The notes beneath the pieces were generated by a model, which did not search any database, was not told the origin of the DNA, and saw only the letters and a list, made by a program, of their open reading frames with translations. A DNA stretch of 64,000 nucleotides, taken from contig CM027383.1 of assembly GCA_015680905.1 (NCBI GenBank), forward strand, positions 40,174,501-40,238,500. The letters are read 5' to 3'. The DNA is from Coptis chinensis (taxonomy: Eukaryota; Streptophyta; Magnoliopsida; Ranunculales; Ranunculaceae). The translations under genes were made by a program, and so were the position numbers. Numbering within the stretch: position 1 is the first letter of the stretch; every line of letters begins with the position of its first letter. This document shows positions 11,544-23,595 of the stretch, piece after piece.

Positions 11544-11552
11544 TATATAAAG
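11544..11552 (+). promoter_or_regulatory. TATA box of LTR C
   Basis: TATATAAAG lies about 510 bases into the reconstructed LTR, followed by AGGACTAAGG. The LTR of F has the same sequence at 49942-49950. Confidence 0.5.
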
Positions 11553-11978
11553 AGGACTAAGGCCAAACTCTTACTCTCACTTAGAAACTTAGGGTGTGTT
11601 TGTTAAGTGGCAAACTTCTAGTGGGAAAATATAAGATTTGCCAGTGTTTTGCCACTATTTGGCAGACAAATCTATAGTGGGAAAATTTCAATTTGCCAGT
11701 GTTTGTTTGCAAAAATTTATAATGGGAAAATATAAGATTTGTCAATTTTGCCAATGTTTGTTTACATGGTTTTTCTCCAGTGGCAAATGATATTTCAATT
11801 TTTTGGAGATATTTTTTTTGGTTTTCAAACTCAATAAAGTATAACAAAAAATAAAATAAAATACAAATTAAATAAAATTAAAGACAATACAGCTCAACTT
11901 TAATAGTATCCATAAGATGTCTTCTTAAACAACCATAAAATAAAGTGAAAGTGCAATGAACCATCATAACAACTATTG

Positions 11979-12359
11979 TTATCCAAACACATATAAAATG
12001 TCATTATGTCTTGGAAAAATTATATTTTTGTACTTTTCCATACTCAGATTCCGTGATATTGCTTGATCCCAAACATCGTTGCTAGCTATGATTTTCTGTT
12101 CTTCAGAACTCCATTCAAACCCCTCTTGTATAGTTACATTAGCAATATTGTGTGCTATCCATTGTAAGGTCTTCATTCGTTGAGTTACATGACTAATAGT
12201 CAAGTCAATACCAAATGTAAATGTGGTTTGGAGTGTTTCCCTTGCACGCTCTTTTGATATTGGAAGAAATATATTCTCATTATTATGACCTAGAAGTAGC
12301 TCACTATGGAATGTATCGATAAGAACACTGTCCATCGCATTTGTCCATTTGCATGCCAT
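11979..12359 (-). CDS. MYB/SANT-like protein of the Harbinger element
   Basis: 126 codons, ATG at 12359. The start KWTNAMDSVLIDTF, the middle GFEWSSEEQKIIA, then DVWDQAIS and the end FPRHNDILYVFG follow the pattern of the plant Myb/SANT-like DNA-binding domain family, which is ORF1 of PIF/Harbinger elements. In that family this protein works with the transposase to bind the ends. It fills nearly the whole frame, so it is about one domain long, and the usual C-terminal tail is absent. The frame is free of stops, but with no transposase beside it the element can move only with help. An upstream exon cannot be excluded. Confidence 0.7.
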   Translation of the reverse strand: MACKWTNAMDSVLIDTFHSELLLGHNNENIFLPISKERARETLQTTFTFGIDLTISHVTQRMKTLQWIAHNIANVTIQEGFEWSSEEQKIIASNDVWDQAISRNLSMEKYKNIIFPRHNDILYVFG

Positions 12360-13594
12360 ATCTAATTAATAAGCATACAAGTCGAGTTAATATACATAAG
12401 CATACAAATCAATCGTAGCCGCTGCTTCAATAATTCCACAACTCAAAGTGCAGAAAAATAGCATACAGGACTAAATTATATAACAAACCTATATATTTTA
12501 TCAAACTGACCTGTAATTGTAAATACGAGATCTTATGAATGTGTTATTTTCAAGGAAAATAGCAAGGAATGTTCCTTTCCTGGTTATTATATCAAAGTAG
12601 ATACTGATGCAAGGTTCTGTTTCTCAAGAACTTTTCAATCGCTTTTTTGACTTGCAATTACTTGAGAAATTTACTTATCATACACACTAGGGAAAACCAA
12701 GATAACATAACATATTGATGATAATAATAAGTTAACAAACATAAAAATAATAGTAATAATGTTTTAGCATAACTATTATTTTACACACAGCAGCACCAGC
12801 AGCTAGCACACACTAAATCAGCACACATACACTACACACAGCAGCACAAATGAGAGCATAACCTACAAGAAAAGTATTGATAAACTACATAGTGTCCAGC
12901 TCCACGCCATGTCTGATTGGAATTTTGAAATCCTGTGATAGTAATCCTCCTTTGCTAATAGCAACAGGAAACTATCATTTGTACAAGAACCTTGTAGTCT
13001 AGCAAGTTTCGGCTAGTTGAAACAAACTTAGTAATACTTTAAATCAATTTCGAGTAGCATCAAGTTTCGGCTAGCAACAAGTTTCAATCAGAATAGTACC
13101 TTTTGTTAAGACATCAACTTCCCCTGTATCATTCCTCTCCGCATAGTACAGAACAAAGAATGAACAATTAATAACACCAAAAATAACATAAAAAGTTGTT
13201 GCATCAAATCAATCAGAATTGCCGGATTTATAGACTCTGTATTTATCTAACCATGAACGTCACATCTAAAACTTGTTCACCCACATGTCAGAGCATTTTG
13301 ATGATGCTTGACTCATCTCTGGAGTTTGGACTAGACACATAAGATACTCTCGGTGCTCAACCGAAATGTTTTAGCCATCATCATTTTTAAGGAACAAGTG
13401 AACAACAGTAAGGTGTCTCTCGGTTTAGACAAAGATAAGAAAAAGACTATTATCAGAAGAAAAAAAAATGTCTACCATTAGAATCAGTTATTGACCCACA
13501 TGTGGCCAGGAAATATGACCCAACAAAAAGAACAACATGCGGTAGATACTCCAGAGCATCTTTCTTCAAGAAATAGGCTAATAGCTACCAGATT
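12360..13594. other. Non-coding interior of the Harbinger element
   Basis: AT-rich sequence with no recognisable transposase. A CAGCAGCAC/ACACACAGCAGC-rich patch lies at about 12784-12850, and a short duplicated phrase, CAAGTTTCGGCTAG, occurs at about 13002 and 13063. It probably includes the remains of an intron and upstream region of the minus-strand gene. Confidence 0.4.
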
Positions 13595-13730
13595 GAGAGA
13601 AAGAGAGACCGAGAGTTTGAGAGAGAAAGAAAGATGAGAGCGAGAGAATATCTGAGAAGAGAGCGAGTTGATCGAGCGAGAGAGGCCGCAGTGAGAAAGA
13701 GATCGAGAAGAGAGATCGAGAGGAAAAGGT
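13595..13730 (+). repeat. GA-rich low-complexity tract
   Basis: About 135 bases of GAGA-type sequence with scattered GAGCGAG and GATCGAG units. Read on the minus strand it is CT-rich, which is common in plant 5' leaders. Confidence 0.7.
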
Positions 13731-14676
13731 GTTTATATTTTCTCTACCCTAGTGAAAAAATACCGGGTGGCTAATCCAACTTTTGGGGGAGGTGTTTTCT
13801 ATTTTCCCACTTCTAGTGGGAAAATTTGATTTGCCGGCTAATTCAAAATAGTATTTACCAGTGCCTTTAAATACATCCAAACACTGGCAAATTGTGCTTC
13901 TAGTAGGAAAATACAATTAGCCACCCCCATTTGCCAGTTAACAAACACACCCTTAGTTATTAATTCATAGAGTTAGATTTAGACTTAGTTTTAGTTTTTA
14001 GAGTAAGTATACCTAGGTTTTAATTCATATAACTCTTTCATTAGTTTTAAGTTAGTTGATTATTCAATACTTAGTCTTTAATATAGTTTCAATTCTTAGA
14101 CTCTATTCTATTAGATTAATAAAAGTCAAGTTATTGTTCTTCATTATGTCTTCTTCTTATTTTTCTATTAATGATAGTCTAATGACTTCTAGCTAAACCT
14201 CAATTAGAGGGGTTTGATGAAGCTTGATGAAGACTTGATGTGTTAGTTATGATTATTGCTTTTTAAGAGTTTCACTCTAGTAGTTTAGTTGATTCTCCAT
14301 GAGAATGGATTGAACTTCCTCACATGCTAATTATTAGTTGGTAGAGATTGCCATAAATAATTAGGGATAAATTACTTAATTTTATTGGTTATGATTGCAA
14401 GAATCTACACTAGCATATTAGGAATTTATCTAAGTGGAATCAAATCCCCCTAATCCCTTCTCCATATTCACATCTTAGTATTTAATTATTATAGTATAAG
14501 TTAAAACATCTTAATTAGTTCAATCACCATATTATTATAATTATAATCCATTATTCTCATTAATTTTTGTTAGAATAGATTAAACTAGCGAAACTTACGT
14601 CTAAATAAACTAAGAGTGGAACAAATTCTCTACTCCACATATTGCATGATAATCGAGAGTAGATAACTTTGATATA

Positions 14677-16175
14677 TGATAAGAGCCCAAAACCGTAGTT
14701 TTAACCCCTTAATAATACTACTTTTAGACCAATTATGCGAGTAATAAATAAGAGTTAATGCTAATTACGTGCTTTTATGTATTTCGGCATGAAACTCAAT
14801 TATGTGCAGAAATGTGCCACTTTGGTGATATAAAGGAGCAAAGGGTTGGTTGCTATGAAGTTATGTGATAAAGGCCAAGATTCAAGGAGACAAAGCCTTT
14901 ATGAATCCCGGTCAAAAGCTGAAAAGTCAACACGGGCAGAAATAGTGCACAAGTCAGCAAAACTTCCGAAGACCATATCTTTGGACTCAGGCCTCGGATT
15001 TGGGCATACCTTACATCAAAACGACCATCTCGGAAAGAGCTTTCCAATGGTCCAAGCCTTGACCCAATCAGAGGAGCAGAAGTGGACGAAAAGTCTGCTG
15101 AAGTTAAAGCCAGCTGAAACGGGCTCTGTGGACTGAAGAAATGGGGTTTTAGGCTCGATTTTCCGGCCCAAAACATGGCTCCTCAGCCCATGCATGAAAT
15201 TATGGATCTTGTCTCCTCCTTTACATAAAACAAGACTTAGCTCTTAAGAAAGAGATATTTAGATAGCTTAGAATAAAAAGTAGCCATTAAAATAGCTTGT
15301 AGATCTAGATTTGAATTTCAATTAGTTAATTAATTAGTTTCATTCCTTGGTTTAGATTAATTATTTGAATCATTGTTCTTCATTCATTAGATAAATAAAG
15401 TAGTCGTTCTTGTTAATTTCGATTTTTTCATTTAAATTTGTTTAGATCCAATTTCAATTATTATTTGTTATTCATTTCCTAGTTATTAATTTGGATTTCA
15501 ATTCTTGAGTAGTTAAATTAGTAAAGTTCAAATCTTTATATTATGTCTAGTTTAAATTCAATTAGAAATGATAGTTTGATGAATTAAGGCTAAACCTCCA
15601 TTAGAGGGGTTTGATGAAGCCTTGATGAAAACTTGATTGTGTAGTATAAAATCGTTATAGCGTCTATTCCACTCTAGAAGGTCGTTGATTCGCCATGAGA
15701 ATGGGTGGACGACCTCACATGCTAGTTATGAATTGGTAGAGATGCCATGTGTAATTAGGGATTAGAACGACCAATTCTTACCGTAAGAACGTAAGAATTG
15801 GTTTACAACAAATCTATGTTAGTTTATTAAGTTGGATTCAAGGCGGATTCAATTCCCCTTTAATTCTTTATCTAGATTCAAACCTTAGGATTCTGTCATT
15901 TTGTTATTCGTATCTTGTTAGTTGAATTCACATCGTAGTTTAATTCCTTTCGTAAATCTCTCATTGACCTTGCATAGACCATCAATTGTAGAAAACTTGA
16001 ATGCTAAAGGACTAGGAGGGGAACGAATCTTCTATTCCAACTCTACGTCAATAGATTCGAGAGTAGAAAACAAATATCTTTGATAAGTCTAGTATAAGCA
16101 ACAATTTATAGTTTTACTTTCGTTTAGAGTTTCATCGCTCTATTTGTGAGTAAAACTATCTTTTTACAGTTATCA
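14677..16175 (+). repeat. 5' LTR of B (1499 bp)
   Basis: It starts TGATAAGAGC and ends CAGTTATCA. A motif-rich section at about 14830-15190 is open on both strands but shows no protein family. The 3' LTR is 43377-44856. Confidence 0.92.
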
Positions 16176-16177
16176 AA

Positions 16178-16190
16178 TGGCGCCGCTGCC
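16178..16190 (+). promoter_or_regulatory. Primer-binding site, tRNA-Asp type (B)
   Basis: TGGCGCCGCTGCC starts 2 bases after the 5' LTR. It matches the 3' end complement of plant tRNA-Asp (TGGCGCCGTTGCC) with one difference. tRNA-Asp priming is known for Athila elements. Confidence 0.85.
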
Positions 16191-16314
16191 ATCTTAGTAT
16201 TCTTTAGTATTGTTTTCTTTAAAATTGATAGTTTTTCAAAGTCCCATAACCCACCCACCCTTGTTTGATTCTCACTGTGGTTGTCCATTTCAAAGACTTG
16301 AAATTTTCCTCGAA

Positions 16315-16660
16315 AAATTACTTTCGGGCGCCGACCGCCCTGGCAAAACAAGCCAAATTGAGCGCACCACTCGCTACCACACGCGCTGAATTCCACTTCA
16401 AGCATGAGCTACCGACGCCCTACTACCAAGGCTAACTTGGGCGCGACTGCGCCCACGCCTAGAATTCCACTTCAAGCTGAAGCGACCTGCGCCTACCAAG
16501 GCTAACTTGGGCGCGACATCTACTACGCCCTGGAATTCCACTTCAAGCTTGAAGCGACCCTCGCCCTCCCAAGGCTAACTTGGAGCGACCTGCACCCCAC
16601 CACTGGAACTCCAAACTGACTGAGATTTAACTGCGCCCGGCTAGGCCTATTCTCGGTAGC
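16315..16660 (+). repeat. GC-rich repeated leader of B
   Basis: About three imperfect tandem units of roughly 65 bases, each with GGAATTCCACTTCAAGC, a GAAGCGACCTGCGCC-type block and CCAAGGCTAACTTGG. CCAAGG...CTTGG and GGGCGC/GCGCCC can pair. The surroundings are AT-rich, so this stands out. Similar short GC units occur in the gag leaders of A, F and E and in the ORF4 leaders. Confidence 0.7.
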
Positions 16661-16912
16661 GACCATACCTATCTTTGAACCGCCCGATTTCCACAGGTTT
16701 GATTCAAACTTCCATTTCTTCAAGATTTTCAGTGTTCTAACTTGTTATATACACTGAGCACGCATAAACAAGACGTTATTCATAAGTGAAGCAAGGAGGC
16801 TTTCAGGTACTTTTTTCTTCAACACCTCGCATCTTCTGTTAGAGGTTCATACTAGCATATCAAGATTATTTTGAGTGTTGTTGTGTTTCATTAAGATTGG
16901 TCTTAGCCTTGC

Positions 16913-18015
16913 ATGAGATTAAGGTCAGGCCAAAGAAAAATGTCTAACGTAATTAACCTACAATGGCAACAAACAAGCCTTTCTAGTATACCATCGACTA
17001 CACCTCTAACTAATATACCACACACACCACCTGAAGCAATGGCTGAAGAAAGAGAGTCTCCTTTCTCTGACTTTTACAAAGCCTTGAACGATAGCCCTAA
17101 ATCTTGCATCGTTCTATCAGACCCAGTGGGGGATTTTTGAATTCCCCCGAATATATTTAATTTGTTACCCATTTTTCATGGGTTAGACCATGAAAAGCCT
17201 TATCAGCACATGCGTAGGATTAACCAAGTCCTTACTACATTTCACCATCCTATGGTTGGTGCTGAACAAATTAAACTAAGGGTATTTCCCTTCACTTTAA
17301 CCGATAAAGGCGTCTTGGTTAATCGCCTCGAAGCCAAATTCACGTGGACTCGTGGGCTAAACTTGTTCAACTATTTATGGAACATTTTTACCCACCACTG
17401 AAGACCGATGAAATGCTTTCCAAGATTCATTTCTTTCGACAGAATCCTCATGAATCATTTTCAGAGGCTTGGAATTGTTTCACCGATCTACTTATAGAGT
17501 GTCCACATCATAACCTCGCGAAAAACACGTTAGTTCGTGCCTTTTTCAAGGGATTTCTACACCACCATAAAGAAGTCCTTGACATAATGAATGGGGGTAG
17601 TTTCTTAAGTAAAGGAGCCTCAGAGGTTTATAAATTTTTAGAAGATCAGACTAAACGTAATAATAACTGGGGGAGTAGTGATGATATCTCCCGCAACGCT
17701 AGTTCTTCTACAATAGTAAAGGCCGCTGATATGTTTGAGATGAAACCCGATCTGGAACTTAAAAATTTAATCGAATCTCTAACTAAAAAGGTAGAGGCTA
17801 TTTCCGTCCAACAAACGCTTATCCCCGCCATGAATGTCAACTCCAATCCATGTAATTTCTGTTTGAGTCCAGAGTATCCCGACTCCTATTGTCTTCTCGC
17901 CTATGAACAACAACAATCACAACAAGATAATGTTTGCTCGATTAAAGTTTTCCTATTCCTAACGCCCCTTGGAGACAACATTCCAACTTCAGTTGGAGAA
18001 ATAATTAACAAGTAA
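16913..18015 (+). pseudogene. gag: Element B gag
   Basis: The start MRLRSG at 16913 is shared with A and F. Gag core motifs are all present: FYKALNDSPKSC, FHGLDHEKPYQHMRR, FPFTLTDKG, WAKLVQLFMEHFYPP, FFRQNPHESF, IMNGGSFLSKGASE. Defects: CGA to TGA at 17138-17140, a frameshift near 17310-17345, and the zinc-knuckle His replaced by Tyr (17875-17877) in the C-x2-C-x4-H-x4-C motif. The frame shifts again after about 17940. Gag forms the cytoplasmic particle and its knuckle binds RNA; this copy would not function. Confidence 0.88.
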
Positions 18016-18321
18016 CACCTCCATGGTTTAATAATCAAAATGTTAGGCAAGCAAACAATTATAACCAAGCTCCACCACGACAAGGACAAGGTCAGGGTAA
18101 TTATAATAATTATAACAACCAAGCGCAACCACGACAAGGTCAAGCACAAGGTCAGGGTAATTATAATAATTATAACAATAATAATTATAATGCTAATAGA
18201 GGTATCGTTCCGGTAAATAATAGCTATCAAAATCCACCCCATTAATAATCAACGTGCCATAGTTCCTATCACACAATCTATAGCTAATACTTTTCCATAA
18301 CCGGATCGTTTCAATACCTTT
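18016..18321 (+). repeat. N/Q/G-rich gag-pol linker of B with tandem duplication
   Basis: A block of about 50 bases containing CCACGACAAGG and AATTATAATAATTATAACAA occurs twice (about 18072-18120 and 18129-18178). It encodes a flexible Asn/Gln/Gly-rich linker. A has a diverged copy of the duplication; F has one unit. Confidence 0.65.
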
Positions 18322-21270
18322 ATGCAATCTCAACAACATATTTTACAAGCCATCAAACTTTCCTTACAGCAGTTAGCTCAAGAGAAAGTGCAACCCAAAG
18401 GGGTGTTTCTAGGACAAGCGATAGCTAATCCTAAAATAACAAACACAACCTTTGAGGTAAATGATAATACTAGTATGGAAAATGAAAATGTAGGTGAGCT
18501 AAATGCCATCTCCACTCTCCGTTCTGGGAGAGTGGTTGATAACAAAGTAACTATGCCTATAGTTACCCCACCAGTTGTCCCTACACCGGAGATTGTACTA
18601 GATACCGCAATAGAAACTGAAGAGCCTACCCCTGTAGAGGTACCAGTTAAACCACAACCTAAGAAATAGAAAGCAAAGGTTAGGCATCCAGCTGATCCAT
18701 ACACTAAATATAGAGAGAAACTATGGTTTCCCTAGAAATTAGCTATGTTAAACAGGGATACAAACTTCGACGAGATTAGGGAAGTTTTTAAAAATCTAAC
18801 GATAAACTTATCTTTTCTGAATGCAATTAAAAAATTACCTCACCATGCTAAGTTTCTCAAAGAGTTGTGCACTAAAGATGCCTTTTTAACTGAACAATTT
18901 CCAACCTTAACGGAACACAATGGAATCGTTAAGTACAAGGACCCTGGTCTTCCTACTGTACAATGCACCTTAGGAGATTCCCACACGACGACCGCTTTAC
19001 TAGACCTGGGGGGCGAGTGTTAACTTACTCCTGTATTATCTATACAAACAAATAGGTCTACAAGAGATGCAACCTACTAAAATGACATTGCAATTAGCGG
19101 ATCGATCAATTAAGTACCCTAAGGGTGTGGTTGAAAATGTGCTTGTTAAGGTCCAGGATTTCTACTATCCTGCTGATTTTGTTATCCTCGATACAGAAGT
19201 CGCTAACGACTCTATTCCGATCATTTTAGGGCGTCCCTTCTTGGCGACTACCAACGCGCTTATAAACTGCCACGATGGGTCGATGTCCTTGTCTTTTGGC
19301 CATCTTTCGGTTGAGGTAAATGTTTTTAAACTGATGAAACAGTTATCAGATTCGTTTATAGATGGAGAGGTTAGCATGATCGAGAGCTTAGCTTAAGATT
19401 ACTTTAATAACACGTTTCCAGAAAACCATATGCAGAAATTCCTTTCTTTTGAAAGTTCAGATTTTGTCGATGACTCCTACATTGAGGAAGTCAACACCAT
19501 TTTCGAGTCCACACAAATCGTAGACCCTTCGGTTGCTCCTTATACAGAGTTTGAAGACCTGCTACCTAAGCAAGTATTCATTACTTAAGATGAGGACCCT
19601 CCAGAAGCATTTATCGATATTCCTCCAACCCCGGTGCTTAAACTTCTTCCTCCGGAGTTAAAATATATTCAACTTGATCCGGATGGTAGTCATCCAGTAA
19701 TTATATTTTCTCTGTTATTTAAGGAGGAAGAGACACGGTTGATCAGGGTGCTTAGGGAACATCGTTCTGCGATTGGTTGGTCCCTAGCCGACATTAAGGG
19801 AATTGACCCTAATGTGTGCACTCATCATATCCATTTAGAGGATAACGCAAAGACTTCCCGTGAACCTCAGCGTCGTTTAAACCCTGCCATGAAAGAAGTG
19901 GTCAGGGAAGAAGTCTTACGATTACTCGATGCGGGTATCATATACCCAATCTCTGATAGCGAATAGGTAAGTCCCATTTATGTAGTTCCAAAGAAATCAG
20001 GGATTACCATGGTATGTAACGCCAAGGGTGAATATGTTGCTACGCATAGTCCTATGAAATGGAGGATCTGTATTGATTACAGACGGTTAAATGCCATGAC
20101 ACGAAAGGATCATTTTCCTTTACCCGTTATAGATAAGATGTTTGAACGTTTAGCGGGTCATGTTTTTTATTGTTTTTTGGATGGCTACTCTAGCTATTTC
20201 CAAATTATTATTGATATTGATGACCAAGAAAAGACTACCTTCACATGTCTTTTTGGAACATACGCCTATAAACGAATGCCTTTTGGCCTTTGTAATGCTC
20301 CCGGTACCTTCTAGCGGTGTATGCTTCATATATTTATTGACATTGTATAGCTTTTCATGGAAGTGTTCATGGATGATTTTCCTATTTATGGAGACTCTTT
20401 CACTGAATGCCTGACTAACCTGTCTAAAGTTTTAACACGATGTGAAGAGAAGAGTCTCGTTTTAAATTGGGAAAAATGTCACTTCATGGTGGAAAAAGGC
20501 ATAGTACTAGGTCACATCATATCTAGTGATGGCATCGAAGTAGATAAGGCCAAACTAGATAAAATAGCAACTCTACCTATACCACGGACTGTCCGTGATA
20601 TTAGAGCCTTTCTAGGCCATGCAGGTTTCTATAGGCATTTTATCAAAGATTTTTCTAAAATAGCTAGACCCTTAACTAATCTGCTTTTAAAGGAGGCCAT
20701 CTTTGATTTTAATTTTAACTGTAAATAGGCTTTTGAAACTTTGAAAGCTGCCTTAACTTCCACACCCATTATACAGCCTCCCGATTGGTCTAAACCTTTC
20801 GAACTAATGTGTGATGCTAGTGATTATGCAGTTGGTGCTGTCTTGGGACAGAAACTAGATAATAAATCCACCGTTATTTATTATGCTAGTAAAACTCTAA
20901 ATGATGCTCAAAGAAATTATACAACTACTGAAAAAGAATTCTTAGTTGTCGTTTATGCTTTAGATAAGTTTCGTCCTTATTTGGTTGGTTCTAAGACTCT
21001 AGTTTATACGGACCATGTAGCCCTTAGGTACCTTCTCGCAAAGAAGGATGCTAAGCAGAGATTGATCTGATGGATTCTTCTCCTGCAAGAATTCACATTA
21101 GAAATAAAGGACAAACGAGGGGTCGAAAATGTAGTTACCGACCACTTATCCAGACTTACAAACGACGATGATAGTGATTCTGACTCCATACCGACTCTTT
21201 CCCTGATGAGCATCTGTATGCTATATTTTCTGCACCATGGTATGCTGACATCGTGAATTATTTAGCGTCC
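18322..21270 (+). pseudogene. pol: Element B pol: linker, protease, RT and RNase H
   Basis: Order: linker (18322-18990) with a VEVPVKPQPKK block; protease with a damaged LDLGGEC site (one extra G near 19010) and ILGRPFLATTNALINC; RT from about 20050 (KWRICIDYRRLNAMTRKDHF, FLDGYSSYFQI) with catalytic FMDD at about 20365-20376; RNase H with Asp in [10 protein letters not shown], Glu in TTEKEFL and Asp in VYTDHVAL. Stops occur at 19394, 19964, 20312-20316, 20726 and 21068, nearly all explained by C-to-T or G-to-A change when compared with A. Frameshifts lie near 19010 and 20340. Confidence 0.9.
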
Positions 21271-21271
21271 G

Positions 21272-22530
21272 ATGTTATTCCTTATGACTGGTCAAGAAAT
21301 AAACGTAAGAAGTTTTTGGCCAGAGTTAAGCTATACTACTGGGATGAGCCCTACCCTTTTAAGTATTATGCGGATCAGATTATTCGTCGTTGTATTCCCC
21401 AGTAGAAATATAATGAGGTACTCTCATTCTGCCATGAAAAAGAGTGTGATGGCCATTTCAGTGGTATGAAAACAGCTGCTAAAATTCTACAATGTGGGTT
21501 TTATTGGCTTACTCTCTTTAAAGATGCCCAAGTGTATTACAAGGCGTGCATTCGTTGCCAACAACTTGGGAGAATCACGAAACGTAATATGATGCCATTG
21601 AATCCAATCATGGTGATAGAAATTTTTGACGTATGGGGCATTGATTTCATGGGTCCTTTTCTAGTTTCCCACGGTTTCATTTATATTCTAGTTGTCGTGG
21701 ACTACGTGTCTAAATGGATAGAGGCCATGGCTTGCCGTAGCAATGACCATAAGACAGTTGTGTTTTTCGTAAAAGAGTATATTTTCTGTCGATTTGGCAT
21801 TCCCAAGGCCATCATTAGTGATGGAGGAACGCATTTTTGTAATAGAGTTGTTGCATCACCAGTAAACAAGTATGGAGTTACACATAAGGTAGCAACTCCG
21901 TATCATCCACAAACTACCGAACAAGTGGAAGTTTCTAATAGGGAAATAAAAAAGATCTTAGAAACAACTGTAAATCCTGATAGGAAAGACTGGTCGAAGC
22001 GCCTATCTAATGCCTTATGGGTATATAGGACTGCTTTCAAAACTCCTATAGGTATGTCTCCCTTTAGACTTGTATTTGGGAAACCTTGTCATTTGCCTGT
22101 TGAATTGGAGCACCGTGCTATGTGGGCTATAAAAAGCCTTAACTTCAATTTTGATGAGGCGGGTGCCAAGCGCAAGTTGCAATTGAATGAGCTTGAAGAA
22201 ATCCGTAGCGACTCTTATGATCTCGTAAAAGATTATAAAGCTAACATGAAACGTGTTCATGATAAGCAAATCTTGCGCAAAGAGTTTGTGGTAGGTTAAA
22301 AGGTCTTACTGTACAATTTCCGTCTACATATTTTTCCAGGGAAATTAAAAACCCGTTGGTCTGGTCCTTTTCTGGTTACTGAAGTCACCCCTTACGGGGC
22401 AATCACCTTGGTAAATCCCAAGGATAACAGTACCTTTCAAGTTAATGGCCAACGGTTGAAACATTTTCACGAGCTATTGTCCCCTGATGTAGAGGAAGTC
22501 CTTTTACAGGACCCTATCTATGAGGACTGA
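21272..22530 (+). pseudogene. pol: Element B integrase
   Basis: Integrase joins element cDNA to host DNA. The HHCC zinc domain is visible (FCHEKECDGHF, then CIRC), followed by the DDE core: Asp in WGIDFMGPF, Asp in ISDGGTHFC, Glu in [11 protein letters not shown]. The C-terminal part ends in the block equivalent to [12 protein letters not shown], with no chromodomain seen. A CAA-to-TAA stop at 22297-22299 cuts the frame before the end; the family stop is at 22528-22530. The earlier stop near 21404 precedes the zinc domain. Confidence 0.88.
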
Positions 22531-23332
22531 CCTTTTTCATTAGTGTACTTCATTTCATTTCCATATATTGGTAAGTGCACCACTCAGGTAACTGGGCCCT
22601 TCCTATGGAGTGTGTGGCTGTAAGTACCGGATCCTAAGTCCACGGTTAACATCATTCACCTTTTCCACTCTTGCATGTTTTCTCGGTTTTTAAGTCATGT
22701 TCCTCTATGGTGTGAATTATGCCTTTATTGCCTTCTTGTTTTTCTTATATTAAATTTTATTCATAAAAAATAAAAAATTGTTAAAATCACAAACATAGTA
22801 ATTTAAGAAGTCTCGGGAATCTGACTTTAAAAGACCCACTTTTAAAAAAACAAATTTTCTAAACTCTGTTGTCAAAAATTTGTTTGGGGGGTGTCGGTTT
22901 CGATCTGGATTGTTCAACTGTCCATTTGTATTGTTTAGGCCGTTTAATCGTATTCCGATCCAGGTTGACATTATCTATGAAATTAGATTTTATTTGTTCG
23001 CATAACTTACATCATGCACGCACTTCGAGGCATTTTCTATCTTCTTACATGTCACTAACGGTCGGACTAGAATGTTTTATGGATCTTTGGATTGGAAATT
23101 CTCTCCTTATCATTTCCATCTCTCATTCACAAAAATCGGCCCGGTAACGAAGCGGCAATTTAAATTTGAAGTTGCGCGAAATATCGAAAAACAAAATCGG
23201 AAAATCAAATGGGCTTGGGACCAACCTCGCACGCACGTGCGTCTCCTTCTTCGACCAGCAGTCGCGTTTCATTCTCCAAACCGCCATTAACAAACAACAA
23301 AGCTTCAAAAACCTAACCTAAATTTAAAAAAA

Positions 23333-23367
<35 letters not shown>

Positions 23368-23595
23368 AAAAAGAAACCTAAATACACCCACGCCCAAAGT
23401 TAAAACCCACCCCAAATTTTCTCCTAACTACACCCACCACCACCTCCACCAACTTAAACAACCAAAAACCACCGAAAATTCAAAAATTTCGACTGCCACC
23501 ACCACCACCGCGCCTCCTGCCATTATTTTAAGTTAGGGTGTTTCAAAACAAGTCCCCCTACCTTATTCAAGCCCACACATCTTATAAAAACTCCA
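22531..23595 (+). other. B region between integrase and ORF3
   Basis: No gene. It contains GTGCACCACTCAGG-type sequence shared with A and G, the AATCTGACTTTAAAAGACCC block near 22816, a polypurine module TTTGTTTGGGGGGTG (22879-22893), a poly-A run (about 23326-23366) and a CCACCACCAC-rich leader just before ORF3. A TATAAAAA at 23583-23590 is too close to the ORF3 ATG to act as its TATA box unless translation starts later. Confidence 0.6.

Larger units (their letters stand above)
11592..13952 (-). mobile_element. PIF/Harbinger DNA transposon, transposase-less (2361 bp)
   Basis: The terminal inverted repeats start GGGTGTGTTTGTTAA. The left (11592-11614) and right (13930-13952, reverse complement) ends match at 22 of 23 positions by eye. 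The 3-bp target duplication TTA (11589-11591, 13953-13955) is diagnostic of PIF/Harbinger. Subterminal motifs (CTAGTGGGAAAATA, TTGCCAGTG) recur at both ends. The only gene left is a MYB/SANT-like protein on the minus strand; I find no DDE transposase. It sits in solo LTR C, whose sequence resumes at 13956. Confidence 0.88.

Noticed and set aside
12784-12850. CRISPR-like or satellite repeat
   Set aside because: Only irregular ACACAGCAGC units in the Harbinger interior; no regular spacing.
23326-23366. Poly-A run as the end of a retrogene
   Set aside because: It lies in the ordinary integrase-ORF3 spacer of B; A has similar A-rich runs at the same place and there is no target duplication.
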